NCBI GenBank assembly: GCA_963920635.1
Contig: OY987298.1
Location: 107,203,309 to 107,267,308, forward strand
Reading direction: 5' to 3'
Origin: Pseudeuparius sepicola
Lineage: Eukaryota; Arthropoda; Insecta; Coleoptera; Anthribidae
Length of the DNA stretch: 64,000 bases
Shown here: positions 46,147 through 56,117 of the stretch, piece after piece
Position numbering within the stretch: the stretch's first letter is position 1
Layout: each line of letters begins with the position of its first letter
Program-made: the position numbers and the translations under genes
Notes under the pieces: generated by a model
Databases searched by the model: none
Told to the model about the DNA's origin: nothing
The model's input: the letters and a program-made list of their open reading frames with translations, nothing else

Positions 46147-47193
46147 AACAACACTATGACTACGTTTATCTCGTGACAACTCGAGTTATGTCAAATTTGT
46201 TATAATTCTACATTTACATCATCAGTATTGAATCCTACTGTTTTCAATCCTCTCTAGGGACATTAACTTATTCTTCTTGTTCCACAGTAGGTTGGTGCAC
46301 ATTCTGGCCAACTTCTGTTTGGAAATAGCGGCTTGACTCTTTTAATTAGCTTGACTTGTATGTATGCATGTATGTAGGTATGTGTGAATGTAACTTTGCA
46401 AACAAATCAATTTTTATCCACTTCTAATTGTCGTATCGATCTGAAATTTCGCAAACTTATTCAATTCCGGTGACAATGAAATGGTGATACCAAAGCCAAG
46501 ATCGAGACAAGAAGCCGGAAATACGCGGATTCAAAATTTTACTTACTACTAATGCTATGACTGGAAATGGCCAAAGGTTCTGGAATACTTTCATACAAAT
46601 TTCTGCCAGAATTCGAAGGACTGTTAAACTAAAATTTTTAATTCGACTACGTTAGATTAATTGACCGGCTCTTCTAAGAGAGTTTGTAAACCTTAGCCGG
46701 ATTTCTAGTGTTATGTGGAAATACTTAATAAACGACATTAAACGGTAAAAGTTGTCAATTCGAAGTGTAGGAATATGTGCCAAATAACGGAATTAATAAG
46801 GTAAGTAACGTATTAACAATATAGTGATATTTTGTAAATGATAGAATTTTTAGGAAAGAAGTTGACTAATTCCAACCAAAATATGACTATTTAGTAGAAT
46901 GAAATAAGGGAAACAGACACAAACATCGTATATACAACAACAGCATAAGTTCACACGTAACTAAGCAGAGGCAAAATCAGAAAATATCCACGGAGGAGAG
47001 CCAATCAAGGTTAAGTTGGTAAACAAATCATAGTTTTATTTCGTTTCACGTGAATCGATTTTAAAATTTTCTGAGAGCTATTGTTAGTACATGTAGAAAT
47101 AATATGTGAACAGTTAATTACATTATGTATTTATCGAAATAAAATAGTTAGTAAAAGCACTCTGGTATTTTAAAAGCTTTTATTTAACTTGCA
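46147..47193. other. No gene; diverged relative of the 122-bp repeat at 46350-46510
   Basis: A GTATG-rich run (46358-46390) is followed by GTCGTATCGATCTGAAATTT and a GACAATGAAATG segment. This is the same order as the microsatellite plus first repeat unit at 47194-47396, so it is an older copy of the same module. Confidence 0.5.
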
Positions 47194-47196
47194 ATG

Positions 47197-47226
<30 letters not shown>
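47194..47226. repeat. (ATGT)n microsatellite
   Basis: About eight tetranucleotide units directly upstream of the 122-bp repeats. Confidence 0.95.
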
Positions 47227-47227
<1 letters not shown>

Positions 47228-47274
47228 TTTGTTCGGGTGGAATCTTGCAACTCAATTTTGAAGCAGATATCTTC

Positions 47275-47746
47275 AACCGATCGAGCTGAAATTTTGTACA
47301 CACGTTTAATTTGGATGACAATGCATGATTATATGTGTGACGTCATTCTAAATTCAACATGGCGGATCACCCAAGATGGCGGACTAGTTAAATTTCAACC
47401 GATCGAGCTGAAATTTTGTACACACGTTTAATTTGGATGACAATGCATGATTATATGTGTGACGTCATTCTAAATCCAACATGGCGGAACACTCAAGATG
47501 GCGGACTAGTTAAATTTCAACCGATCGAGCTGAAATTTTGTACACACGTTTAATTTGGATGACAATGCATGATTATATGTGTGACGTCATTCTAAATCCA
47601 ACATGGCGGAACACTCAAGATGGCGGACTAGTTAAATTTCAACCGATCGAGCTGAAATTTTGTACACACGTTTAATTTGGATGACAATGCATGATTATAT
47701 GTGTGACGTCATTCTAAATCCAACATGGCGGAACACCCAAGATGGT
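47275..47746. repeat. 122-bp tandem repeat, ~3.9 copies
   Basis: Units begin AACCGATCGAGCTGAAATTT at 47275, 47397, 47519 and 47641; the last is cut at 47746. Units differ by only a few bases. Each contains the CRE palindrome TGACGTCA (47338, 47460, 47582, 47704) followed about 20 bp later by ATGGCGG; the first three add AAGATGGCGGAC. The long plus-strand frame over it is a by-product of the repeat. Confidence 0.95.
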
Positions 47747-47874
47747 CATTAGAAGGTCTCCTCATTGAAGAGCTAGACTGTTCTAAACTAACCGGCAAAC
47801 GACCTTGCAACAATGATGCGTTAACTGAGATGAATAGACTCAGACACCTGGCCAAACTAAAAATTACAAAATAA
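47725..47874 (+). CDS. Small ORF, possible C-terminus of an unknown element protein
   Basis: 49 codons from an ATG in the last repeat unit: MAEHPRWSLEGLLIEELDCS, then KLTGKRPCNNDALTEMNRLR and HLAKLKITK. Composition is protein-like (charged, few rare codons), unlike the repeat-derived frames, and it ends just before the 47875 hairpin. I do not recognise it. It may be the tail of a protein whose upstream part was replaced by the tandem repeats. Tentative. Confidence 0.3.
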   Translation: MAEHPRWSLEGLLIEELDCSKLTGKRPCNNDALTEMNRLRHLAKLKITK

Positions 47875-48180
47875 ATTAAAAGTAAAAAAATATTTTTAAA
47901 AAAAGCTTTTATTTAAATGCGCTAAAAAGAATAAAATAATCTTTTCTTTTAAAACTTTTACTATCAACTTATAACGTCATTCCACAATTTATACTTTTTT
48001 TTAAGTTTTCAAACTAAGTAAATACCACTACTTAAATCTCGCGACAAGCTTTTATATCATATAAATTGTGGAATGACGTTATAAGTTGATAGTAAAAGTT
48101 TTAAAAGAAAAGATTATTTTATTCTTTTTAGCGCATTTAAATAAAAGCTTTTTTTAAAAATATTTTTTTACTTTTAATTT
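47875..48180. repeat. 306-bp nearly perfect hairpin
   Basis: The left arm (47875-47990) and right arm (48057-48180) are almost identical in inverted orientation, e.g. ATTGTGGAATGACGTTATAA and its complement. The loop is ~70 bp. No target duplication is clear. Confidence 0.9.
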
Positions 48181-49850
48181 TTTCTATATTTATTTTGCCG
48201 TTAAAATTAAGGGGGGTCTTTCATATAAATTTTTCCTCAAAACCCCTCCCCCTCCGAGTTACACCCCTCCAAATATGGGGGTAAAATATTGTTTTCATTT
48301 ATTTTCTCCACTACGGAGAGGTAGAGGTAGAAAGTTGAAATTTGGTGGTATGAGTGAAATAAAGAACCAACCCTTAAATTATTTTTCGCCAGAATTTTTT
48401 AACGCGTCAAAATTTCAAAACAAAAAAAATGGCTTGTAATGAAAAATGCGTTTAAAAACTTTTTCAACTCTTGTCTTTTTGTCCTAAACTTGACAGATTT
48501 TTCAGAAAAAAAAAACTTGTTGACACCCACGCGACTTACGCATGTTATGAGAAAAATGCACTTTCCATAGGTACCCCTGGATAAAAACGCAGTACAGAGT
48601 TGTCATATTATCAAAGTTCGATAAAGGCGGGAGGTGAAATAGTAATGTATCCGGTAAATTCTTCCAATGGAACTCCGCGAAATCAGTTGCTCGAAATCAA
48701 TTGCTCAAAAGACTTATTCCTCAAATGTTTCCTTCTTTGAAATACAGTTTTCTCAAAAAGCAATTGCTCGAAATCAATTGGCAATTTCATTGATATTTGA
48801 GAATGTGAAATGTGTGTATTTATGTTATTTCTTCTTTATACATTTATACTATCGCGATGCGGATTCGAGAAGAATTAGGTAGGTACATACCTACGTATTT
48901 CTCGAATAATCCTGCTTTAACCTACTCGGACATAAATATGGTTTCTAAAAAAAATCATTCATCAACCATTCATCAAAAAGAATAATTCATTTTATTTTCT
49001 AGCAAATTGTATTTAGAGCAAATTACATTTGAGCAATTAATTGATTGCGAGCAATTTACGTAGAATCAAGGGGTTAGTGGGGCCCTCTTCCTCTTTTTCC
49101 GGACTGTGTTTTTTCACAATACCATTCGCCACCCCATCCCTCCTATACCTGGTGTATAAATAACACGTTGCGGGATTTCCGATGTCGACTTGTGCGCGGA
49201 AAAATGCGCGACCATACTTCGCCGTCAACGGCAGGCGGCTGGCCATCAATCCCCGATGGCGGTTGGTGGCGGAGCGGCCCGCCGTGCGGCCCGACAAAAA
49301 CTAATTAAGTAGATTAATCGAGGTCGGCCTCGGCGTGGGTGATATTGTAATTTGTAATTAGGGGGTGGTGGCGAATGTTGGTAAGAAATCTAGAACGAGC
49401 ATGGTGAATATAGTTTTTGTGTCTCATAGTATTTATGCAGCTTACCCTATGTTACAGTCAGCTGTGGCATTTACTTATCATGTATGCAACAGCATAAAAA
49501 CGCTTGGGCGGCGTTTGCTTTGTAAAACAAGTCCGAGTCTTAGGTGGCGCGCGGCCCTTAATAATATTATAAAAATTTTATTTGAATGCTCTAATAAAGA
49601 ATAAAATAAACTTTGAAATAATTCAAACCAAAGCAAACCAATAATTGTGTTTCAAACAAAACAACACCACACAAAAATCTATACACAAAACCAAAATCCG
49701 TAAAATAAAGCGCAATCCTTATTTCCGCGCACGGCACTGGTTATACTGGCCTAATTGGCCTACGTCGACACCTGTTCCGTGGATCTTCGAAACGCCGACC
49801 AATCAAATTGTCTACGCTCGCTTTCTTAATGGCTGCCTCCTTGACTAGGT
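48181..49850. other. No gene; short CAATTGCTCGAAAT repeats and a GC-rich block
   Basis: 48672-48790 has several copies of (G)CAATTGCTCGAAATCA, with an inverted relative near 49015-49060. 49060-49330 is GC-rich with AATTAAGTAGATTAATCGA near its right end; its minus-strand frame of 86 codons shows no domain. Confidence 0.45.
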
Positions 49851-51113
49851 CGACGAAAAATGACCCACTAAAACGTGGTCATATGACTTTCGTTATCGCT
49901 GTCAAAAATCACATTTAAAAAAATATATCGCCAAAATGGGTTTATTTGTTAAAATATCAAAAAGTTTTGCTTAAAAAGTTATTTCTTTGTCAATTTTACG
50001 CTCTAATAAAAGATTTACTTTTTTGCCAATTTTTAGTATTTGTGAACTTTCTAAAAATTTTAAAAACTTGTAACTTCCTAAAAACTTTTTTATATCACTA
50101 GATTTATCATTCATTATCGATAGGAATAGATATTTTTCAAAAGAAAATGATATGGATGCTTTAAAATTCTGTTTTGTTTGGAGCAAAGTTGATGTACCGT
50201 CTAGCATTTAGGGTATAAATTTGGTTACATTTCGTTTTCCAGTTCTAAATTGATGCCAAAGTAATAATAAATTAAATTATCACCAAACTATTTTAAGTAT
50301 CTAAACAAAATTCTTGACTTTTATGGAACAAATAATTATTACCTTTAAATTTAATTTCCCATTAATCGATATTGATAAGTAGGCCATGGAGAGAATTGAA
50401 GCAATTGTTTTTATTTGACAGTTTAATTAATGCGGAGAATGATAAAAACAATTGCTTCAATTCTCTTCATGGCTTACTCATCAATATCGATTAATGTGAA
50501 ATTAAACTTAAAGGTAATAATTATGTGTTCCATAAAAGTCAAGAATTTTGCTTAGATACATAAAATAGTTTGATGATAATTTAATTTATTATTATTTTGG
50601 CATCAATTTAGAACTGGAAAACGTAATGTAACGAAATTTATACCCTAAATGCTAGACGTTACACCAACTTTGCACCAAACAGAATTTTAAAGTGTTAATA
50701 TGATTTTCTTTTGAACCTATTCTTATCGGTAATTAGTAATAAAAAGTTAATAGAATGATAAAGCTAGTGATATGAAAAAGTTTTTAAAATTTTCAGAATT
50801 TTCGTAAATATTAAAAATTGGCAAAAAACTAAATTTTCTATTAGAGCGTTCAAATTTGGTACACTTACGTAGAATTGAAAAAGAAACAACTTTTTCTAGT
50901 AAAACTTTTTGTTATTTTAACAAATAAACCCATTTTTGGCGATATATTTTTTTAATGTCATTTTTGACAGATAACGAAAGTCACATTACCACGTTTGGTT
51001 GGGTCATTTTAAATCGTTTTTCAAGCAAAAGGTAGGTAACCCCCAAAATTAAATTTCAAAATAAAACATTAATTAAAAATTTCCCCACTATGGTGCGTTC
51101 TTGAAGGACACTG
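49851..51113. mobile_element. 1.26-kb palindromic element, family A copy 1
   Basis: Two arms, about 49851-50425 and 50426-51010, mirror each other around AAGCAATTGTTTTTATTTGA. The right arm extends to a GGACACTG/TA end at 51113; the left arm lacks the matching outer ~100 bp, so it is truncated at 49851. A further copy lies at 52184-53640. Frames inside are mirrored remnants. Confidence 0.85.
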
Positions 51114-51169
51114 TATAAAAAATGGTACCAAAGTTAAAAAAAATTGTGTTTTTCGAAATTCCCCTTATA

Positions 51170-51690
51170 AACCCCGGGGCACAGTTTGTTGGTATCTTTT
51201 ACAAATCGATTCATCTTTGCCTAAGGTATAATTCTGCGTAGTATAGCCGGCTTAACTCATACAGGGTGTTGGTAAAAAAATCTAGTTTGACGAAAAAATC
51301 ATGTAGTTACCTATTAAAAAAAATCATTTAAAGAAATGATTCGGGATTCCACTTACAATTAGAGGTATCATCCTCCATCTTTCATTAGGTATTCTTGATT
51401 CTCATCACGTTGGAACAAATCAATCAAATCAGGTGTGCCATAAATGCTATGAAAAGTAAAACGGTAAATATCTAAATATTTGGAGCAAAATGTAAAATCT
51501 CGAATTTTTTTTGAGGCAATTTTTTTAATAAAATTATATTTCGTCAAATTTGACGTTTTTACGAACACCCTGCATGAGTTAGACTGGCTATAGGTACTAC
51601 GTAAAATAATACCTTATTCAAAGCTTAATCGATTTTCAAAAAAAAAAAAAAAATCACCAACCTGGGCCCAGTGGTTTATACAGGGTAAGT
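51170..51690. repeat. Nested inverted repeats around a TACAGGGTG element
   Basis: The core 51263-51565 has ends CAGGGTGTTGG and AACACCCTG. It is enclosed by outer arms that also pair (GGTATAATTCTGCGTAGTA at 51223 with TACTACGTAAAATAATACC at 51594), and weaker pairing reaches about 51170 and 51690. Confidence 0.65.
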
Positions 51691-52807
51691 ACTCCGGAAA
51701 ATCCTTTTTTTATTTTGGGCCCACTTTGTGAACGCGCTGTATACCTAACTTAGGGTATTGATATTTTATACAAAAGGTTTTCAGCGTTTGCACCATCCAT
51801 TTTATTGGTCATTGAAAAAAATCATAGCCAGCCAAGGAATAATCATCCAATCAAAATAATAGTAGTGTCTGTGAGATATCTTCCCTTAGGGCACTCGAAT
51901 GTAGGAGTTAATATGTGTTTTGGGGCACGTTTTATCAATTTCAAGGCAAACGGTTGATTTTATCTACCTATATGAAACGAGAATACCTTTTTGTTATACC
52001 TAGGATAAATAGATGGATAAATTGACATTTTCAGATTATTCTCCATCCCCAAAAACACAGCAGTGCCAAATTTCAGTTCACCAGCTCGATTATTCTGGGA
52101 GATATTGCCATAATTCAATTTCAAAAAGAGAACTACAACTCCCTTTATCTCAGAAACGAACATCTTTCGGACCTATGTTTATACAGTGTCCTCCAAAAAG
52201 TTCGCACCATAGGTAGGAAATTTTTAATTAACGTTTATTTTGAAATTTAATTTTGGGGTTACCTTTTGCTTTAAAGAAGATGAAAAATGACCCACTCAAA
52301 CGTTGTCATGTGACTTTCGTTATCTGTCCAAAATGACATTAAAAAAAATATATCGCCAAAAATGGGCTTAGTTGTTAAAATATCAAAAAGTTTTACTTGA
52401 AAAAGTTGTATGTTTTTAATTTTACTTGTACCAAATTTGAACGCTATACTAAAATATTTAGTTTTTTGAATATTGAATTATGAATATTCTGAAAATTTTA
52501 AAAACTCGAAACTTCGTAAAAACTATTTTATATCACTAGCTTTATCATTCTATTAATTTTTTATTATTAATTACCAATAAGAATAGGTATTTTTCAAAAG
52601 AAAATGATATTTACCCTTTAAAATTCTGTTGTTTGTTGCAAAGTTGATGTAGCGTCTAGCATTTGGAGTATAAATTTAGTTACATTACGTTTCCCAGTTC
52701 TAAATTGATGCCAAAATAATAATAAATAAAAAATATCATCAAACTATTTTATATATCTAAGCAAAATTCTTGATTTTTATGCAACAAATAATTATTACCT
52801 TTAAGTT

Positions 52808-52811
52808 TAAT
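52808..52811. repeat. 4-bp target-site duplication TAAT (left)
   Basis: Repeated at 53537-53540 right after the element. Confidence 0.8.
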
Positions 52812-53062
52812 TGTAGTAAACTCACCTTTTATAAATTAATAACTTGCAAATTGGTATTGGGGACAAAGTTGCAGCAATGAAATAATGCTGATATATAATA
52901 TAAAGAAATATTAAAAAATAAGGTAACTAGGTTAAGAGAAGTAACGACACATCACTCGGGTTAAAGATGTAAAGACATGAACATGTAATAAAGACACACG
53001 AAATGGATTTACTGTGGTTTCAGTAATAAACTCCTTCACACAGCGACCGGCGACATTTTACA
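52812..53062 (+). repeat. 5' LTR of the deleted LTR element
   Basis: 251 bp, TG...CA. Its last 22 bp are repeated exactly at 53515-53536, the only trace of the 3' LTR. Confidence 0.8.
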
Positions 53063-53078
53063 TGGCGACTCTGCCATC
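53063..53078 (+). other. Primer-binding site of the deleted LTR element
   Basis: TGGCGACTCTGCCATC directly follows the LTR. The TGG start is as expected for pairing with a tRNA CCA end. The first seven bases resemble tRNA-Arg-type sites as I remember them; the tRNA is not certain. Confidence 0.6.
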
Positions 53079-53144
53079 TACATCTTCTGATATACGCAAG
53101 TTTAGTGAATTTTAAGGAAACGTCGATTCACCTACGGAGGAAAA

Positions 53145-53375
53145 ATGGGTAAAACTGAATCGAAGCAAGCCGATGTAACAGACACAGGAGTGGTCAACGA
53201 CAATTTCATCATAGGAGCAAATGCATTTGGTACGTCAATGGATCTACGCGTGATGACCTATATTACAGCTCTGGGGACAATGGTATTGGTCTACTTCAAA
53301 ATTAGAAGAGCATACTGCAGAGCGTTAAAAAGGAACTTCGGCAGAAGTATGATGCTCCAAGCCCAAGCAGTTTAG
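53145..53375 (+). CDS. Small putative myristoylated membrane protein of the LTR element
   Basis: 76 residues starting MGKTESKQADVTDTG. The Gly2 with Ser6-Lys7 fits the N-myristoylation signal (M-G-x3-S). A hydrophobic segment at about residues 43-60 (VMTYITALGTMVLVYF) is followed by a basic stretch (KIRRAYCRALKRNFGRS) that would face the cytoplasm. I recall similar small leader frames before gag in some insect LTR retrotransposons, but cannot verify that. Its role is unknown; membrane anchoring near the gag assembly site is an inference. It lies 83 bp after the LTR-proximal primer site and remains intact although gag and pol are lost. Confidence 0.5.
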   Translation: MGKTESKQADVTDTGVVNDNFIIGANAFGTSMDLRVMTYITALGTMVLVYFKIRRAYCRALKRNFGRSMMLQAQAV

Positions 53376-53640
53376 CGGCTCACTCCAAAGAGGAAGCAGC
53401 GAGAGTAACTACAGAAAAGTGCGGAAAAGTGATCGTGTGAGTGCAGTGGAAATTACGTGCGCGTTAGAGTACTGGAAGTTGGAGTTCAAGGCGGACATTA
53501 AGCAACCAAGAACCCAGCGACCGGCGACATTTTACATAATTTCACATTAATCGATATTGATGAGTAGGCCATGAAGTGAATAGAAGCAATTGTTTTTATT
53601 TGACAGTTATCAAACTGACAAATAAAAACAAACATTTAAA

Positions 53641-56117
53641 TACAGGGCCGCATTAGAAAGAAGCGAGTGGAAAAAAAGGAATTTTCAGTATAATTGTCTC
53701 AAAACATTTTAAAAATATTTCGTGTCATACATCATGGTATTTGAAATAAAAAGTGTTTTCAAAATCTGCAAAAAAAATCCAGGTCCGTATTTAAAAAAAT
53801 AAAGTTGAAAATGGTTTCTCAAAAAACGAAATGTTGTAGAACAAATCTAAAAACGCCATCTTAAAGCCCGTTGAAAAGTGACATAAGAAAGTGTTTTTCT
53901 TTTTTCCTATCTGTGATAACAACTTCAGAGAAACATATAATCAAAATGCAAAATTTCACTTTTTTCAAGATAACTCGAAAACGGAAAGAGATATTAGAAA
54001 TCTGTTTGTACCATTTTATTGACCTCAAAATTGCGCAACTTTTTTCCAATTTAACTTTTGTTCTATCTCTCACCCTTTGCAAGATCCCCATGCTGTTGAT
54101 TCTTGTCCGGGACACATTGTATATCGATTTGCAATTTCTTGGTTTATCAATATAACATGGAATCTTAAATTTTTAAAGTACCTAATTAAAGTGTAAATTT
54201 CAATAAATAGCGCAAAATTTTAAACAATGATTAAAAAAATTTGAAATCAAGTTTTTTCGTTCTTTTGCATTTTCTGAGAAAATTTTCCATAGTGATGTAT
54301 ATTTTTTTACACCATCGGAAAGTAGAGGTTTCAACGAAAAGCGGACCGACTTTTTTTAAAAAGCAGCTTTCTTAACGTGGGCATTTTCGATTGAAAATGA
54401 GGTTACTTTTTTGGTTTAAAATCAAAAAAGGGGTAAAATATTTTGATTCTAAAAAATTAGAGATTTTTCGGGACATAAGAAGGTAAGTTTCCACCAAATT
54501 TTGTGGAATTTTTTTTTTGTGGGAGATAAAAATTAAAAAACAAAAAATCGGTTATTTCGATTTTTCGCGGATATTTTGAGGTCATGTGAAAGAAGTGTAA
54601 ATACAAAAGTTGTAGATCTTTTTATTGCCTACAACTTTTTCATTTAACTTTTTTCGATAGGAGTTGCAGTTTTGCCGGAAATCGTGATAAACCGTTTTCC
54701 ACCCCTAAAAGATCACCGTACCTCAAATCGCCCTTAAATTATTTTTCTGTCATTTTTGCTATATTTTCTTCCTTTTCCAATGGGTGTCATGCTGTCCTTT
54801 ACCTACAACTCGCTGCGCAATAATGTCTCAGAATTCAGAATGCACCTTGAACATCCTCTCCCACGGTTCCAACGAAAAGAGCAAAGCAAACTAAGCTGGC
54901 GGCTCCTTTTCCGATAATTCTTTATTCCGCGAAGGAAATAGCCAAATTAATTTACTGAGTGCGGGGGCCTGGCTGGGATAAGTTCTAGCGTTAATTCGCG
55001 GAGAAAAAGTAAGTTAGGGAATTTGCGCGGAGTTTGTTTCCGGCGGCGGAGTAAGCGAATGCAGATTAGAAGTTATGCAAATGGCGCGGCCTCGGCGGCG
55101 CCGAGAAGATAAGACCGAGGCGCCGCGCCGCCACGTGATGGATGCCGGCGGCACCTCCGCCGACGGGCGGGTCGGGTTTGGCGGGAAGTTTAAATCGCAA
55201 CCGGAAGATAACGGAAAGATAATATTCAGATGTGTATTTCTTTTACTTTTTCGGGGGTTTGAACGTTTTTCGAAAAGAGACAGTGTAGATAAGCTTGTTC
55301 TGTACAGATTGCCTCTCGGGGCAATAAAACTTTTGCGATAAATTTGTTGTTAGGTCCTGAAAAAGCCTTTGGAATGCAGGAGGAGAAACTATAAGATTAC
55401 GACAAACGAAGGGGTGTAAGTAATTGTTATAATAGCCAACTCGTGTAAATTAACTGATTGGAGAGTCCCCAAACCTATAAATAAAAAAGCACCAATTGCG
55501 ACAATCTCATTGCGACCTGCGAATATAAAGCATTCCATTTTGTGACCTTGGATTTCGAGCGAACGGTATTGGGAAAATCACACATAGGTACAATTTTTCA
55601 CATTGTGCACGCTATCTCCGACTCTGTCGCGAAATCGTAGAAAATTATAGTGTATTTTCAGTTATCTATAAAATTATAAAAATAAATTTAAAAAATCGAA
55701 CTGGCTGTGTTAATTTATTTCGGAGATACTGTAAGTAAATTAAAGTTTGTCCGTGGATTAAGAATCACTAAAAATGTAATTTTCTGACAAAAAGTATGAT
55801 TTTTGGAGCGCAGGTCCTAACAAATTTGTTTAATCGAAATCACGTGCCATATAAAAAAAATGTAGAGTAGTTTGAGGGGTGTATGTGGCGAATATTTGCC
55901 AAATTACGATATAAGTATACTTATTCTTATTAAGTATAAAATAGTTGTTTTGCAAAGTATACTCATTTCCTTTTCATTTAAAACTTTCAATGTGAATTCC
56001 GAAATGTAAACAATAACGCGCCACGCGCGAGGCAAATAAAGTCCTTTGACATGAGCCTACTTCATTTTCTTCGTTAAAACTAAATTATCGTTTTTAATGA
56101 AAATAATATAAAAAAAT
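53641..56117. other. No gene; GC-rich block 54850-55230
   Basis: 53641-54800 is AT-rich with a solitary GTCCCGGACA/TACAATGTG end near 54115. 54850-55230 is GC-rich with ATGCAAAT (55075), CACGTG (55132) and AGATAAG; the 88-codon plus frame across it shows no domain. Confidence 0.45.

Larger units (their letters stand above)
52812..53536 (+). mobile_element. 725-bp internally deleted LTR retrotransposon
   Basis: Starts TGTAGTAAACTCACC and ends GACATTTTACA, with a 4-bp duplication TAAT on both sides. It keeps a 251-bp 5' LTR, a primer-binding-site-like start, and a leader with a 76-codon gene, then jumps to the last 22 bp of the 3' LTR (CAGCGACCGGCGACATTTTACA minus nothing; 53515-53536). Gag and pol are gone. 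The 4-bp duplication and layout suggest a Ty3/gypsy-type parent. Confidence 0.82.
52184..53640. mobile_element. Family A copy 2, one arm, interrupted by an LTR element
   Basis: Starts CAGTGTCCTCCAAAAAGTTC after TA (52182-52183). It follows the 49851-50425 arm in the same order to 52811, resumes at 53541 (TTCACATTAATCGATATTGA) and ends near 53640 without a full second arm. The break is exactly the LTR element 52812-53536. Confidence 0.82.

Noticed and set aside
47237..47431. 64-codon frame over the 122-bp tandem repeats
   Set aside because: Derived from the repeat unit; the same peptide recurs with each unit and does not look like a protein.
47194..47746. CRISPR-like array
   Set aside because: The 122-bp units are directly contiguous without spacers and lie in a eukaryotic context.
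53861..54155. Overlapping frames on both strands
   Set aside because: AT-rich, hydrophobic by composition, without any domain or homologue I recognise.
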